Below, piece by piece: positions 32,349 through 41,169 of a DNA stretch of 53,529 nucleotides. The stretch lies in assembly GCF_000429825.1 (NCBI RefSeq), contig NZ_KE386965.1, forward strand, positions 24,063-77,591, in the 5' to 3' direction. The position numbers and the translations under genes are program-made. Origin of the DNA: Cohnella thermotolerans DSM 17683. Its GTDB lineage: Bacteria; Bacillota; Bacilli; Paenibacillales; Paenibacillaceae. Position 1 is the stretch's first letter, and the number at the start of each line of letters is the position of its first letter. The notes beneath the pieces are model-generated. The model ran no database searches and was not told the origin of the DNA. It saw only the letters and a list, made by a program, of their open reading frames with translations.

Positions 32349-33263
32349 TTAACGCCGGCTCTGCAGCGCCATCCGAACGGCGCCGACGACGGCGGCGTCG
32401 GGCGGCGCCGTGACGCAGCGCAGGCCGGGATAGCTCCGGCCCAGCAGCTCCACCAAAGCATCGCGCACGTGCGCATTGTTCAGCAGCACGCTTCCCGCGA
32501 GCGCCAAGCTCCCGTCCTGCAAAGCCAAGCGCTCGATGACGGGCGCCGCCAGCTCGAACAAGTCGCGGGCGCTTCCTTCCGCGATGGCGAGTGCCGCCCG
32601 ATCTCCGGCCGCGCAAGCTTCTGACAGCAGCGGAGCGAGCGCGGCGATGTCCCGCTTGTTCGTCGACGGATCGTAGACGAAGCCGATGAGCTGCCGCGCC
32701 GAGTTCACACGCAGCCGCGCGTACACCAACTCCGTGACGGCCGTCGGCGGGATGCGGCCGTCGCCCGCCTTGAACGCGGCGGCGAGCAAATCCCGGCCGA
32801 TGGCGTAGCCGCTGCCCCCGTCATCGATCAGATGCCCGCCGCCGCCCGCGCGGTGCGTCTCGCCCGCCTCGTTCCGGCCGAAGCAGATCGAACCCGTTCC
32901 CGCGATCAGCACGATGCCGTACGGGCAGTCCAGCGCTCCGCGCAGCGCCGTCTCCTGGTCGCCCGTAATGCTCAGTTCGCCTTCGTAGCCACACGCCCGA
33001 ATCTCCGCCGTCAGCCGTTCTACGACCGTCGGATTGCTGACGCCCGCCGCGCCGATGCAGATGTGCCCGCAATGCGCGAGCCCGCCGCACGCCTCCGAGA
33101 TCGAGTCCATGATCTCCCGCAGGCTGCGGCGAACGCCCGCTTCGTCGTGGCCGTTGTAATTGATCGCCCCGGAAGCGAACGTCCGCACGATCCTCCCCGT
33201 CTCGTCCGCTACGGCGACCGCGGTTTTCGTGCCTCCGCCGTCCAACCCGGCAACATAGATCAT
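32349..33263 (-). CDS. BadF/BadG-family N-acetylhexosamine kinase (first copy)
   Basis: 304 residues of the ASKHA kinase fold: phosphate-1 loop AGLDGGGTKTAVAVAD (about 4-19), and adenosine-side motifs IVLIAGTGSICFGRN and GGGGHLIDDGGSGYAIG. The family includes GlcNAc kinases (NagK/NAGK) and the Clostridium kinase MurK, which phosphorylates MurNAc and GlcNAc. In this operon it likely phosphorylates MurNAc or GlcNAc released by NamZ and NagZ. I chose the ATG at 33263 because family members begin near this point; two ATGs nine and ten codons upstream are alternatives. Last gene of the operon, 264 bases after nagZ. Confidence 0.85.
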   Translation of the reverse strand: MIYVAGLDGGGTKTAVAVADETGRIVRTFASGAINYNGHDEAGVRRSLREIMDSISEACGGLAHCGHICIGAAGVSNPTVVERLTAEIRACGYEGELSITGDQETALRGALDCPYGIVLIAGTGSICFGRNEAGETHRAGGGGHLIDDGGSGYAIGRDLLAAAFKAGDGRIPPTAVTELVYARLRVNSARQLIGFVYDPSTNKRDIAALAPLLSEACAAGDRAALAIAEGSARDLFELAAPVIERLALQDGSLALAGSVLLNNAHVRDALVELLGRSYPGLRCVTAPPDAAVVGAVRMALQSRR

Positions 33264-33527
33264 GCCTTCATTCCACCCGCCCCTGCTCATCATGACCTGA
33301 AGTGTTCTCCGCACACGTTTCCGGTCTTCATCCCTCGAACTGTCTCCCACTCCCGGCCGCTTCTTCTGATCCGACCTGTCCGCCACTCCCGTTCCCGCTC
33401 TCCACGCTCCATGCTGTCCGCCGCTTCCGCCCCCCATCTTCGCGCCCCAGTTTTTCGCTACCGTTTCGTGCACTCTCTCCTCTTATCCGCCCGCACACTT
33501 ATACGCCACATCCAACCTCCCTCTCTT

Positions 33528-35288
33528 TCAGAGCGTCAAACTCAGCTTGCCGACTGGCGCGGCTTCCCCGCTCAAAATCCGAACCAGCGACTTCAACGCC
33601 AGCGGCGTATACTCGAAGGCAGCCAAAGCGCAGACATCCGGCCCCAATCCCGCGAGATCGTAAGGCTTGCCGAGCGCTACCGCCGTCACCCGATGTCCTG
33701 CCGCCCGCAAGCGGCTGACGAGCGTAAGCTGCCCTGGGTGCTCCCGCCCGTTCACGAGGCCGACGACGACCCGCGGGTAGCTTTTCGCCCGCTCAGCCGC
33801 CTGAAGAATTTCATCCTCATCCGGGTCGAGCCTCGTCACCCAATAGTCCGCCGCGAACGCCTCGGCCATCGCCCGCGGGAAAGAGACGGCTTTGTCGACG
33901 CCGCTCGCTGCTTGGTCGGCGCGGTACGGATCGCTTCCGATAAACAGCGTATCGCCGGCGCCCCTCTCCACGCGCTCCAGCACGCCCCCGAGATGGCAGA
34001 CGCTCTCCAGACTCATCGCCTCCGCCGTCCGACGGTGTGCCTCGCAGCCGACGACGGCAAAGCCCGGTACCGCAAAGCCGGGACCAACCAAGCTCGAAGC
34101 CCCCAAGCCGGAGCCTTCCAGCCTGGGGCCATCCAAGCTCGAGCCCACCGAGCTCGAATCCGCCGGCCCCGAACCTCCCAAGCCCGAACGCTCCAAGGTC
34201 GGCACCCCCATATTCGAACTCTCCAGCCCCGAACCCGTCAATCCCGGACCTGGCAATCTCGCCCCCGGCAAAACCGTGCCATGCGCGCCATATTTGCTCT
34301 TATAATACAGCACCTTATCCACCGCTTCATCCACGACGGACAAAGACAAGTCGCCCTCCAGCACCGCCCGTTCGATCCGTTCCGCGGCTTCCCTTACCAG
34401 TTGCGGCGTATGGCTGATAAAAAGCAGATGAACCCCGGCCTTCAGCGCCCCGACAGCCCCCTCCGCCGTGCCGTAAAATCTCCGGATCGCGTCCATCTCC
34501 AGGCAATCGGAGACGACGAGGCCTTCGAAACCCAGCCGCCCCTTCAATAGCCCGGTGACGACCGCTCTCGACATCGTGGCGGGAACCCGCTCCGGCTCCA
34601 GCTCCGGGAACAAAATATGCGCGGTCATGACGCACTCCGCACCGGCCGCAATCGCAGCCGCAAACGGCTTCAGCTCCAGCCCGGCCAGCTGCTCCGCCGT
34701 CTTCCCGACGACCGGAAGCCCCAGATGGGAGTCGACCGACGTATCCCCGTGACCGGGAAAATGCTTGACGGCCGCAAGCACGCCCTCGTCGCGCAGCCCC
34801 TGCAGCATCAACAGCCCGTACCGCTCCACCGTCTCGGCCGTATCGCCGTACGAGCGGACGTTGATGACCGGATTGAGCTTGTTGTTGTTAATATCCAGCA
34901 CGGGCGCGAGATTAAAGTTGATCCCGAGCGCCCGCAGCTCGCGCGCCGTCAGCCGTCCGGCGGCATAGGCGTGCTCCGGACGGCCCGTCGAGGCGATCGC
35001 CGCCGCGCCCGGAACGTTGGTCGCGTCCGCAGGCAGACGGGTCACCCGGCCGCCTTCCTGATCGATGGCGATCAGCGGCGGGCAGCCGGTGATCGCCTCG
35101 ATCGTCCGCCGCAATTCGCCGCACAGCTCCTTCACCTGCACGGCGCTCTCCACATTGTGCGAGAACAGAATGACGTTCCCGATGCCGTAATCGGCCACCA
35201 GGCTTCGCCATTCGTCCGTGGGACGCGCCGCCGGAAACCCCGTCGCGATCAACTGGCCGATTTTCTCCCGAAGCGATAGCTCTCTCAT
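33528..35288 (-). CDS. nagZ: Beta-N-acetylhexosaminidase NagZ (GH3) with repeat insertion
   Basis: 586 residues. The GH3 barrel (about 1-335) has KHFPGHGDTSVDSH with the catalytic Asp186/His188 dyad and the nucleophile Asp261 in VVSDCLEMDAI. A C-terminal alpha/beta domain (about 413-586) is as in Bacillus NagZ. Between them lie about 14 pentapeptide repeats (about 341-413) encoded by a 15-bp minisatellite. NagZ removes GlcNAc from muropeptides or GlcNAc-MurNAc. There is no signal peptide, unlike the exported Bacillus subtilis enzyme, so it should act in the cytoplasm. The ATG at 35288 has GGGGAG six bases upstream. It follows namZ after 20 bases. Confidence 0.92.
   Translation of the reverse strand: MRELSLREKIGQLIATGFPAARPTDEWRSLVADYGIGNVILFSHNVESAVQVKELCGELRRTIEAITGCPPLIAIDQEGGRVTRLPADATNVPGAAAIASTGRPEHAYAAGRLTARELRALGINFNLAPVLDINNNKLNPVINVRSYGDTAETVERYGLLMLQGLRDEGVLAAVKHFPGHGDTSVDSHLGLPVVGKTAEQLAGLELKPFAAAIAAGAECVMTAHILFPELEPERVPATMSRAVVTGLLKGRLGFEGLVVSDCLEMDAIRRFYGTAEGAVGALKAGVHLLFISHTPQLVREAAERIERAVLEGDLSLSVVDEAVDKVLYYKSKYGAHGTVLPGARLPGPGLTGSGLESSNMGVPTLERSGLGGSGPADSSSVGSSLDGPRLEGSGLGASSLVGPGFAVPGFAVVGCEAHRRTAEAMSLESVCHLGGVLERVERGAGDTLFIGSDPYRADQAASGVDKAVSFPRAMAEAFAADYWVTRLDPDEDEILQAAERAKSYPRVVVGLVNGREHPGQLTLVSRLRAAGHRVTAVALGKPYDLAGLGPDVCALAAFEYTPLALKSLVRILSGEAAPVGKLSLTL
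34050..34272 (-). repeat. 15-bp minisatellite inside nagZ
   Basis: About 14 degenerate units of 15 bp, phased with codons, each starting AAGC or a variant on the plus strand (for example AAGCTCGAAGCCCCC and AAGCTCGAGCCCACC). They encode pentapeptides with a large hydrophobic residue at a fixed position: GSGLE, RSGLG, GPRLE, GSGLG, ASSLV, GPGFA, VPGFA. The unit is reminiscent of, but not identical to, A(D/N)Lxx pentapeptide repeats. Confidence 0.85.
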
Positions 35289-35308
35289 TCCGATCTCCCC
35301 ATGGCTTC

Positions 35309-36451
35309 TCAATCGTATAAATGATACTGCCGCTTCTCCCGGGAGAACCGCTCGCTCTCCTCCCGGAAGCGCCGGACGACCTCCGCCGCCCCGACAGAAT
35401 CGTCCCGGTAGACGCTGTCTCCGCAGAGCAGATCGATGAACGGCCGGGAACCCTCCTTCAGCGGCGGCAAAAAAGCGAACGCCTCATAGCGGCGTTTAAT
35501 GGCGTAAAGAAGCGCGATGCCCGTCTCCAGCGGGCGCAAAGCCCGGCCGTCCGTCACATACAGCTGCACGCCGGCGCACGGCTCGCCCTTGAACTTCGAA
35601 GCGGTCGGCTTGAAATAAACCGGACGGAAGCGAACGCCCGGAAGCCCCAAACCGTTCATCTCGCCCGCCAGCGAATACGGCTCGACGAACGGCGCCCCGA
35701 TCATCTCGAACGGGAACGTCGTGCCCCGCCCCTCCGACAGGTTCGTCCCTTCGAACAGGCACGTTCCGGGATACAGCAGCGCCGTCTCGAACCGGGGGAG
35801 GCCCATCGAAGGATGCACCCAAATCCGGCCCGTCTCCGGGTAAAGCATGCTCCGCTCCCAGCCTTCGCAGCGCACGACGTGGAGCTCGGCGCCCCAGCCC
35901 ATTTGCTCGTTCGCCATCGTCGCGACTTCGCCGGCCGTCAGCCCGTAGCGCACCGCCAGCGGATAGTTGCCGACGAACGACCGGTATTCCGGCCGCAGCA
36001 CGTTGCCTTCCACCGTTACCCCGTCCAGCGGAGCGATGCGGTCGAGCACGACGAACGGCTTGCCCGCCTTCGCGCAATCTTCCAGGGCGTACAGCATCGT
36101 ATAAACGAACGTATAATACCGGACACCGACATCCTGAATGTCGTAAACGACCGCATCCACTGCATCCAGCATCTCCGGCGTCAGCCGCTTGGAGTCCGCG
36201 CGGTACAAGCTGTAGACCGGCACGCCGGTATACGGATCGGTGTACGCTTCCACCTGTCCGCCCGCTTCGATATCGCCGCGCACCCCGTGTTCCGGCGAGA
36301 AAAGCGCAGCCAGATGGAAGTTTTCGTGCAAAATTTGAATCGTCGGGACGAAGTCGGCGGTCAGACCGGCGGGCGCCGTAATGAGACCCAGCCGCTTGCC
36401 TTTGAACAGATGCGAGTGCTTCCCGATATTATCGATCCCGTTGCGAACCAT
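35309..36451 (-). CDS. namZ: Exo-beta-N-acetylmuramidase NamZ (GH171, DUF1343)
   Basis: 380 residues covering the full DUF1343/GH171 family, whose founding member is Bacillus subtilis NamZ (YbbC), which removes MurNAc from the non-reducing end of glycan pieces. Characteristic stretches are LFSPEHGVRGDIEAGGQVEA, YDIQDVGVRYYTFVYTM, GNYPLAVRYGLTAGE and LFEGTNLSEGRGTTFPFE. No signal peptide is present, so the enzyme appears cytoplasmic, in contrast to the secreted Bacillus version. It lies between the deacetylase-like gene and nagZ with 20-base gaps, so these are co-transcribed. The ATG at 36451 is the first in the frame. Confidence 0.92.
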   Translation of the reverse strand: MVRNGIDNIGKHSHLFKGKRLGLITAPAGLTADFVPTIQILHENFHLAALFSPEHGVRGDIEAGGQVEAYTDPYTGVPVYSLYRADSKRLTPEMLDAVDAVVYDIQDVGVRYYTFVYTMLYALEDCAKAGKPFVVLDRIAPLDGVTVEGNVLRPEYRSFVGNYPLAVRYGLTAGEVATMANEQMGWGAELHVVRCEGWERSMLYPETGRIWVHPSMGLPRFETALLYPGTCLFEGTNLSEGRGTTFPFEMIGAPFVEPYSLAGEMNGLGLPGVRFRPVYFKPTASKFKGEPCAGVQLYVTDGRALRPLETGIALLYAIKRRYEAFAFLPPLKEGSRPFIDLLCGDSVYRDDSVGAAEVVRRFREESERFSREKRQYHLYD

Positions 36452-36471
36452 CGCTCGCCCACCACTCCCTC

Positions 36472-37188
36472 TTACAGCTCGGACCTCAGCACGCGCATCG
36501 TCTCCGGCGGAATCATGAACGTCTCGGCGTACGTTTTGCGCGCTTCGATCCCGCGCACCCGCGCCAGATGCTTGTAATATTCAAGGTAGGGGAACGACTT
36601 GCTGCCGGTGACGAACCAATGCCGGGAGACCGCGTTCACCCACAGATCGTAAGCTTCCTGATCGAAGTCGATATAGATATAAGGCTTATAGTCCACCGCG
36701 TCTTCCCAGTTCTCCGCATAATAGAGACGGGAAGCGAAGAAGGCGGGAAGCTCCCGCTCCAGCGGCTTGAGCCCCGCGTAATAGCGGGCGTCGTTCACGA
36801 TCAGGTGGGTCGTGTTGTGGTCCTTGTGCATGCTGCTCTTGTAATGGGTGACGATGACGTTCGGCCGCACCCGCCGGATGACGTCGCAGACGCGAAGCCG
36901 CATCTCCTCGTCGTTCCGCAGCTCCCCGTCGGGAACGTCGAAGACGATCGCCTCCCCGCCCAGCAGCTCCGCGAACGCCTCCGCTTCCCGAACCTTCTGC
37001 TTGCGGTAGTCGGCGACGTCCCTTCCTTCCGGCACGCCCCGCTCCCCCGCCGTCAGCGCCAGCGTGACGATCCGGTCGCCCTTGAGCGCATGGCTCGCCA
37101 GCACCCCGCCCGCCGTCAGCTCCATATCCCCGACATGTCCGCCGATCGCCAGGATCGTCATCTTTTGCCCGCTTGTCTGCTCGCTCAT
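36472..37188 (-). CDS. PIG-L/LmbE deacetylase-like protein with altered active site
   Basis: 238 residues of the PIG-L fold, which includes GlcNAc-type de-N-acetylases such as MshB and BshB. The usual AHPDDE motif reads GHVGDME (His18, Gly20, Asp21): the zinc ligands His and second Asp are kept, but the first Asp, the general base in MshB, is Gly. The downstream HKDHNTTH zinc/His motif is intact. The protein may be inactive, use another base, or belong to a subfamily with this motif. The ATG at 37188 follows AAAGGAG and overlaps the GNAT stop by four bases. Context suggests an amino-sugar substrate. Confidence 0.85.
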   Translation of the reverse strand: MSEQTSGQKMTILAIGGHVGDMELTAGGVLASHALKGDRIVTLALTAGERGVPEGRDVADYRKQKVREAEAFAELLGGEAIVFDVPDGELRNDEEMRLRVCDVIRRVRPNVIVTHYKSSMHKDHNTTHLIVNDARYYAGLKPLERELPAFFASRLYYAENWEDAVDYKPYIYIDFDQEAYDLWVNAVSRHWFVTGSKSFPYLEYYKHLARVRGIEARKTYAETFMIPPETMRVLRSEL

Positions 37189-38159
37189 TGTGGAAACTCC
37201 TTTCGCATGACCGCGAATTGTTTGACGGTCCGGAAGCCCGCCCGCTCGTAAATCCGCAAGGCCGGGTTCCCGCTCCCGGTGTACAGCGACATGTACGTCG
37301 TCCCGATCCGCCGGAACGCTTCGCATAACCGGAAGAACAAAATCGTGCCGAGCCCGTGCCCCTCATGGTCGGGATGCACGCCGATGCCGGCGAAGTAGCC
37401 CCGTCCGTTCGCCTGCCGCACAACCGGGCCTGCGAAGCCGACGACGGCACCCTCGCGCGCAGCCACGACGACCGGCTGGCCTTCCGCCGCGCATGCCGCA
37501 ATCTCCTTCCGCCACAGCGGATTGCCCAAGCCGTCCAGCATCGTCACGAGGCCCGCATGCTGCGAAGGATCGAACAGCCCGACCGCGTAGCCGCCCGAAG
37601 CCGCCTTCGCTTCCTTCGCCCCGATCTCTTCCGGCATCGCGAAGTCCGACAGCTTCAAATACATCGCGTTCTCCCGCGCTCGTTCGGCATAGCCTCTGCG
37701 AAGCAGGAACGGATAGACCGGGCCGTCGACCGGAACGCCGGGCGCATTGTTGTGCTCGTGGCCGGGCGTGTCCGGAATGTACCAGGCAAGCTGAATCGGG
37801 TTGAAAAAAAGTACGTCCGCCTGCCGCTTGCCCAGCTCCCGGAAGCGCCGCTCCACCGCGTCCAGCAGCAGACCGAGCGTTTCGTCGCTGCGGATGCCCT
37901 CGGACGCTACGAGGCAGGTGAGGTACCCCGCCTTGTCCCCGAGCGGCAGCCCGTCGCCGGTGCAGCCGCAGGCGAAGCCTGCGACCCGGCCGCCGTCTTC
38001 CACCCACACGAACGCCGCCGCCGGATCGAAATGCGGGTTCGCCAAGAACACGCGCCCGAAGCTTTCCTCCGTCATTTCCTTGTAGCCGTCCTTCACCGCC
38101 TCCGCGTTCCACAAGGCGATCGTTCCTTCCGTGTAGCGATCGTTCCAGGGCAACAGCAT
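37185..38159 (-). CDS. Protein with two GNAT acetyltransferase domains
   Basis: 324 residues forming two tandem GNAT modules (about 1-165 and 190-324). The C-terminal module has the acetyl-CoA loop GIGVHPDHEGHGLGTILFFR and a typical ending (GNPALRIYERAGFRTVKQF). The N-terminal module is more degenerate (KAGYLTCLVASEGIRSDETL) and may serve in substrate binding. Its stop overlaps the start of the deacetylase-like gene, so acetylation and putative deacetylation proteins are made together. The likely substrate is an amino sugar or a peptide from cell-wall turnover, inferred only from context. The ATG at 38159 has AGAGGTGG upstream. Confidence 0.83.
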   Translation of the reverse strand: MLLPWNDRYTEGTIALWNAEAVKDGYKEMTEESFGRVFLANPHFDPAAAFVWVEDGGRVAGFACGCTGDGLPLGDKAGYLTCLVASEGIRSDETLGLLLDAVERRFRELGKRQADVLFFNPIQLAWYIPDTPGHEHNNAPGVPVDGPVYPFLLRRGYAERARENAMYLKLSDFAMPEEIGAKEAKAASGGYAVGLFDPSQHAGLVTMLDGLGNPLWRKEIAACAAEGQPVVVAAREGAVVGFAGPVVRQANGRGYFAGIGVHPDHEGHGLGTILFFRLCEAFRRIGTTYMSLYTGSGNPALRIYERAGFRTVKQFAVMRKEFPQ

Positions 38160-38171
38160 ACGGCTCCACCT

Positions 38172-39392
38172 CTAGTACGAAATTTTGCCGAGCACGACCG
38201 GCCGTCTCGCCCCCGTCACGGAGGGGAGGTTCGCCGGCAAGCCCTCTATCGCGCAAACGGCCAGCAAAGCGAAGGCGACCGCCTCCTTGGCGTCGCTGTT
38301 GCGGCCGGCTTCCTCCTGCGTCGTCACCGCGACGCCCATCGGCTCCATCTCCCGCTTCAGCATGGCGAGCAGCGTGCCGTTGTAGCTTCCGCCCCCGCCG
38401 ACGATCATCGCCTGCGCCGGATGGCGGCGACGGACGAACCGGCGGTAGGCGTCGCCGATCGACCAGGCCGTCAAATACGTGACGGTCGCGATCAGGTCTT
38501 CCGCCCGCAGGCCGCGCTCGCGCTGCCAGCCCAGCAGCCGGTCGACGTAAGCGGCGCCGAACCGCTCGCGTCCGGTCGACTTGGGCGGCGGCAGCCGGTA
38601 GTAGTCTTCCTGCTGCAGCCAGCTGAGCAGCGCTTCGTCGACCCGGCCGCTCCTCGCGACGGCGCCGCCTTCGTCCATCGCTTTCGCCCCCGGATAGAGG
38701 CGCGAGACGAGCCCGTCGATCAGCATATTGCCCGGACCGGTATCGAACGCCGTCACGTCCTCCGCCGAACAGCCCGCGGGCAGAACGGTCATGTTGCCGA
38801 TGCCGCCGATATTTTGCAGCAGCAGCGTCCGCTCCTCTTCCCGGTACAGCCAATACTCCGTGAACGGCACGAGCGGCGCCCCTTGCCCGCCGACCGCCAT
38901 GTCCGCCGCGCGAAAGTCCGAGACGCACGGAATGCCGGTTCGCGCGGCGATGACGGCTCCTTCCCCGATCTGCACCGTATAGCGCAGGTCGTAACCGTTC
39001 ACCCGCTCCGCGTCCGGCGCATGATAAATCGTCTGCCCGTGCGAGCCGACGACCGCCACGTCCTCCGGCCGCAGCCCGGCCGCCGCGATCGCCGACAGCG
39101 CCGCTTCGGCGTACAGCTCGCCAAGCAGGACGTTCAGCCGCCCGACCCGGTCTACCGTCGCCTCCCGGGGATCGAACAGCCGGAAGATCTCTTCCCGGAC
39201 AGACGCCGGATACGGCTTGTTCTCGAAGGCGACCAGCCGGACCCGAGGCTTGGCGCCTAGACTTTCCGCCAACTCCACCTCGACTACCGCAGCGTCGATT
39301 CCGTCGACCGACGTGCCGGACATGAGCCCGACGGCATAACGGCGCGCGCCCCGAAACCTGCTCTCCGCAGCCGTGCCTCCCGCCGCCGTCAT
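38172..39392 (-). CDS. anmK: Anhydro-N-acetylmuramic acid kinase
   Basis: 406 residues, a full AnmK-family protein of the ASKHA fold. GLMSGTSVDGIDAA, GSHGQTIYHAP, FDTGPGNMLIDGLV and MIVGGGGSYNG are signature stretches. The enzyme opens the 1,6-anhydro ring of anhMurNAc and phosphorylates O6, giving MurNAc-6-P, the MurQ substrate. About 18 extra residues at the N-terminus precede the usual start. The ATG at 39392 overlaps the permease stop (ATGA). Its presence implies the cell meets anhydro-muropeptides, made by lytic transglycosylases of its own or of other bacteria. Confidence 0.93.
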   Translation of the reverse strand: MTAAGGTAAESRFRGARRYAVGLMSGTSVDGIDAAVVEVELAESLGAKPRVRLVAFENKPYPASVREEIFRLFDPREATVDRVGRLNVLLGELYAEAALSAIAAAGLRPEDVAVVGSHGQTIYHAPDAERVNGYDLRYTVQIGEGAVIAARTGIPCVSDFRAADMAVGGQGAPLVPFTEYWLYREEERTLLLQNIGGIGNMTVLPAGCSAEDVTAFDTGPGNMLIDGLVSRLYPGAKAMDEGGAVARSGRVDEALLSWLQQEDYYRLPPPKSTGRERFGAAYVDRLLGWQRERGLRAEDLIATVTYLTAWSIGDAYRRFVRRRHPAQAMIVGGGGSYNGTLLAMLKREMEPMGVAVTTQEEAGRNSDAKEAVAFALLAVCAIEGLPANLPSVTGARRPVVLGKISY

Positions 39393-40249
39393 CCTTTCAC
39401 CGCCCCGACGGTAACGCCTTCGAGGAAGTACTTCTGCAAGCTGAAGAACAGCACGAACATCGGAATGGCCGAGATGGCCGCCCCCGCCATCATCGGCGCG
39501 AAATACGTCGTGTTGGCGAAGCGGAAGTTTTTGAGCCCGACCTGAATCGTCTGCATCTCCATCGTGTTCGTGACGAGGAACGGCCAGAAGAACGTATTCC
39601 AGCTATCCACGAACGTCAGAATGGCCATGACGGCCAGCACGGTTTTAGACAACGGCACGATGATTCGCGTGAAAATTTGCAGCTGGCTGCAGCCCTCCAC
39701 CTTGGCGCTCTCGATAATCTCGGTCGGAATCGACCCGATAAACTGCTTCGCCAGGAAGATGTTGTACACGGTCACGATCCCCGGCAAAATCAAGGCGCTG
39801 TATGTATTTTCGATATGGAAGACGTTCACGATCAGAATGTAAAGCGGCACCTGCGTCACCTGGTACGGAATCATCATCGCGCTGAGCAGCAGCGAGAACA
39901 GGACGTTCCGTCCGCGGAAGCGGATTTTGGAGAACGCATACCCCGCCAGGCTCGCTAAGACGACGTTGGTGATCATGACGGAGCCGGCCACGACGAGCGA
40001 ATTGAGCAGCCAGCGGTACGAATATTTGCTGAAGTCGAAGAAGAACAGATAGGATTCGAAGGAAATTTTCTTGGGCCACAGCGTATAGTTGGCTGCGCCG
40101 GCTTCGACGGGGTCGCCGAACGAAGAGATGATCATGAAGTAGATCGGAAAAAGCGTCGCAACCGCGAAAACGAGGAGGACGACCGCAATCGCGGCGTTGC
40201 GGACGTAGGGGGCGATCTTCCTGCCGGAATGCTGTTTGTATAGCGCCAT
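39389..40249 (-). CDS. Carbohydrate ABC transporter permease (MalG/SugB type)
   Basis: 286 residues with six transmembrane helices. The EAA loop that docks on the ATPase is EIIESAKVEGCSQLQIFTRI (about 195-214). It belongs to the MalG branch of CUT1 sugar importers. No ATPase gene lies in the operon, so it probably uses a shared MsmX-like ATPase encoded elsewhere, which is normal for Bacillota. The ATG at 40249 has GAGGAGGAG upstream. The stop overlaps anmK. The likely cargo is GlcNAc-MurNAc saccharides or anhydro forms, inferred from neighbours. Confidence 0.9.
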   Translation of the reverse strand: MALYKQHSGRKIAPYVRNAAIAVVLLVFAVATLFPIYFMIISSFGDPVEAGAANYTLWPKKISFESYLFFFDFSKYSYRWLLNSLVVAGSVMITNVVLASLAGYAFSKIRFRGRNVLFSLLLSAMMIPYQVTQVPLYILIVNVFHIENTYSALILPGIVTVYNIFLAKQFIGSIPTEIIESAKVEGCSQLQIFTRIIVPLSKTVLAVMAILTFVDSWNTFFWPFLVTNTMEMQTIQVGLKNFRFANTTYFAPMMAGAAISAIPMFVLFFSLQKYFLEGVTVGAVKG

Positions 40250-40266
40250 ACCGTTCGCTCCTCCTC

Positions 40267-41169
40267 TTAATATTCCACGTCTTTGCCTAGGAACCGGAAT
40301 TGGAAATACGAGATGACGGCGATAATGAGCGCGAGCACGAGCGATTGCGCGGCCGCCTCGCCGTATTCGAAATATTTGAACGCGTTGTTGAAAATAAGCA
40401 GCCCGACCATCGTCGTTGCGTTGTCCGGACCGCCCCCCGTCATCAGGTAGGCGTTCTGGAACACCTGAAACGAGCCGATGACGCCCGTGACGAGCAGGAA
40501 CAACGTCGTCGGCCGCAGAAACGGAACGACGACATGCCACAGCTTCTGGAAAAAGGAGGCCCCGTCGAGGTCCGCCGCTTCGTAGTAGCTGTTGTCGATG
40601 CCGAGCAGCGCGGCCAGGTAGATGATGATGCTCGTTCCGTGGCTGGACAGCCAGGCCATCAGCACGAGGGAGAACATCGCGGTCGCGCTCGAGCCGAGCC
40701 AGTTCTGATTGCCGATGCCGAACACGTCGAGCAGCCGGTTCATCAGGCCGGAAGGCAGCGGATCGTAGATCCACAGCCAGACGACGGACATCGCGACGCC
40801 GGACGCGACGGCCGGCAAATAATAAACCGCCTTGAAGGCCGTCTGCAGCCGCTTCTTGAACGGCAAAATGAGGATGGCGACGGCGAACGACAGGAGAAGC
40901 GAGACCGGCACCGTAAGCAATGTGTAGACGATCGTGTTGCGGATCGACTTCCAGAACAGCGAATCGCCGAACGAGTTGACATAGTTTTCGAAGCCGACAT
41001 AAGTGGAGCCGAGCGGCTTGTATTCCTGAAAGCTGATCATAAAGGCGCTGACGACCGGGTAGGCCGTAAACATCGCGTACACGAGCAGCGCGATCGCGAT
41101 GAACGCATAGGCCCAAGCCGCGTCTCCGTGCAATAATCTTCGTTTGATCGTTCTGGCCAGCTGTGCCAT
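40267..41169 (-). CDS. Carbohydrate ABC transporter permease (MalF/SugA type)
   Basis: 300 residues with six helices and the EAA-type loop NSYYEAADLDGASFFQKLWH. It is the MalF-branch partner of the next gene, from which it is separated by 17 bases. The ATG at 41169 has AAAGGAG eight to nine bases upstream; the longer frame would start in a non-hydrophobic stretch. With the lipoprotein and second permease it forms a CUT1 importer in place of the MurP phosphotransferase found in the Bacillus subtilis locus. Confidence 0.9.
   Translation of the reverse strand: MAQLARTIKRRLLHGDAAWAYAFIAIALLVYAMFTAYPVVSAFMISFQEYKPLGSTYVGFENYVNSFGDSLFWKSIRNTIVYTLLTVPVSLLLSFAVAILILPFKKRLQTAFKAVYYLPAVASGVAMSVVWLWIYDPLPSGLMNRLLDVFGIGNQNWLGSSATAMFSLVLMAWLSSHGTSIIIYLAALLGIDNSYYEAADLDGASFFQKLWHVVVPFLRPTTLFLLVTGVIGSFQVFQNAYLMTGGGPDNATTMVGLLIFNNAFKYFEYGEAAAQSLVLALIIAVISYFQFRFLGKDVEY

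Noticed and set aside
32349..33473. Longer kinase gene starting at 33473
   Set aside because: The extra 70 residues are Gly/Arg-rich without similarity, and the family begins at the IYVAGLDGGG motif right after the ATG at 33263.
34050..34272. CRISPR-like array
   Set aside because: The 15-bp units are contiguous, codon-phased and have no unique spacers. It is a coding minisatellite.
37363..38928. 521-codon minus-strand frame over the GNAT and anmK genes
   Set aside because: It overlaps two genes with clear family motifs in another frame, and its Arg/Gly-rich translation matches nothing I recognise.
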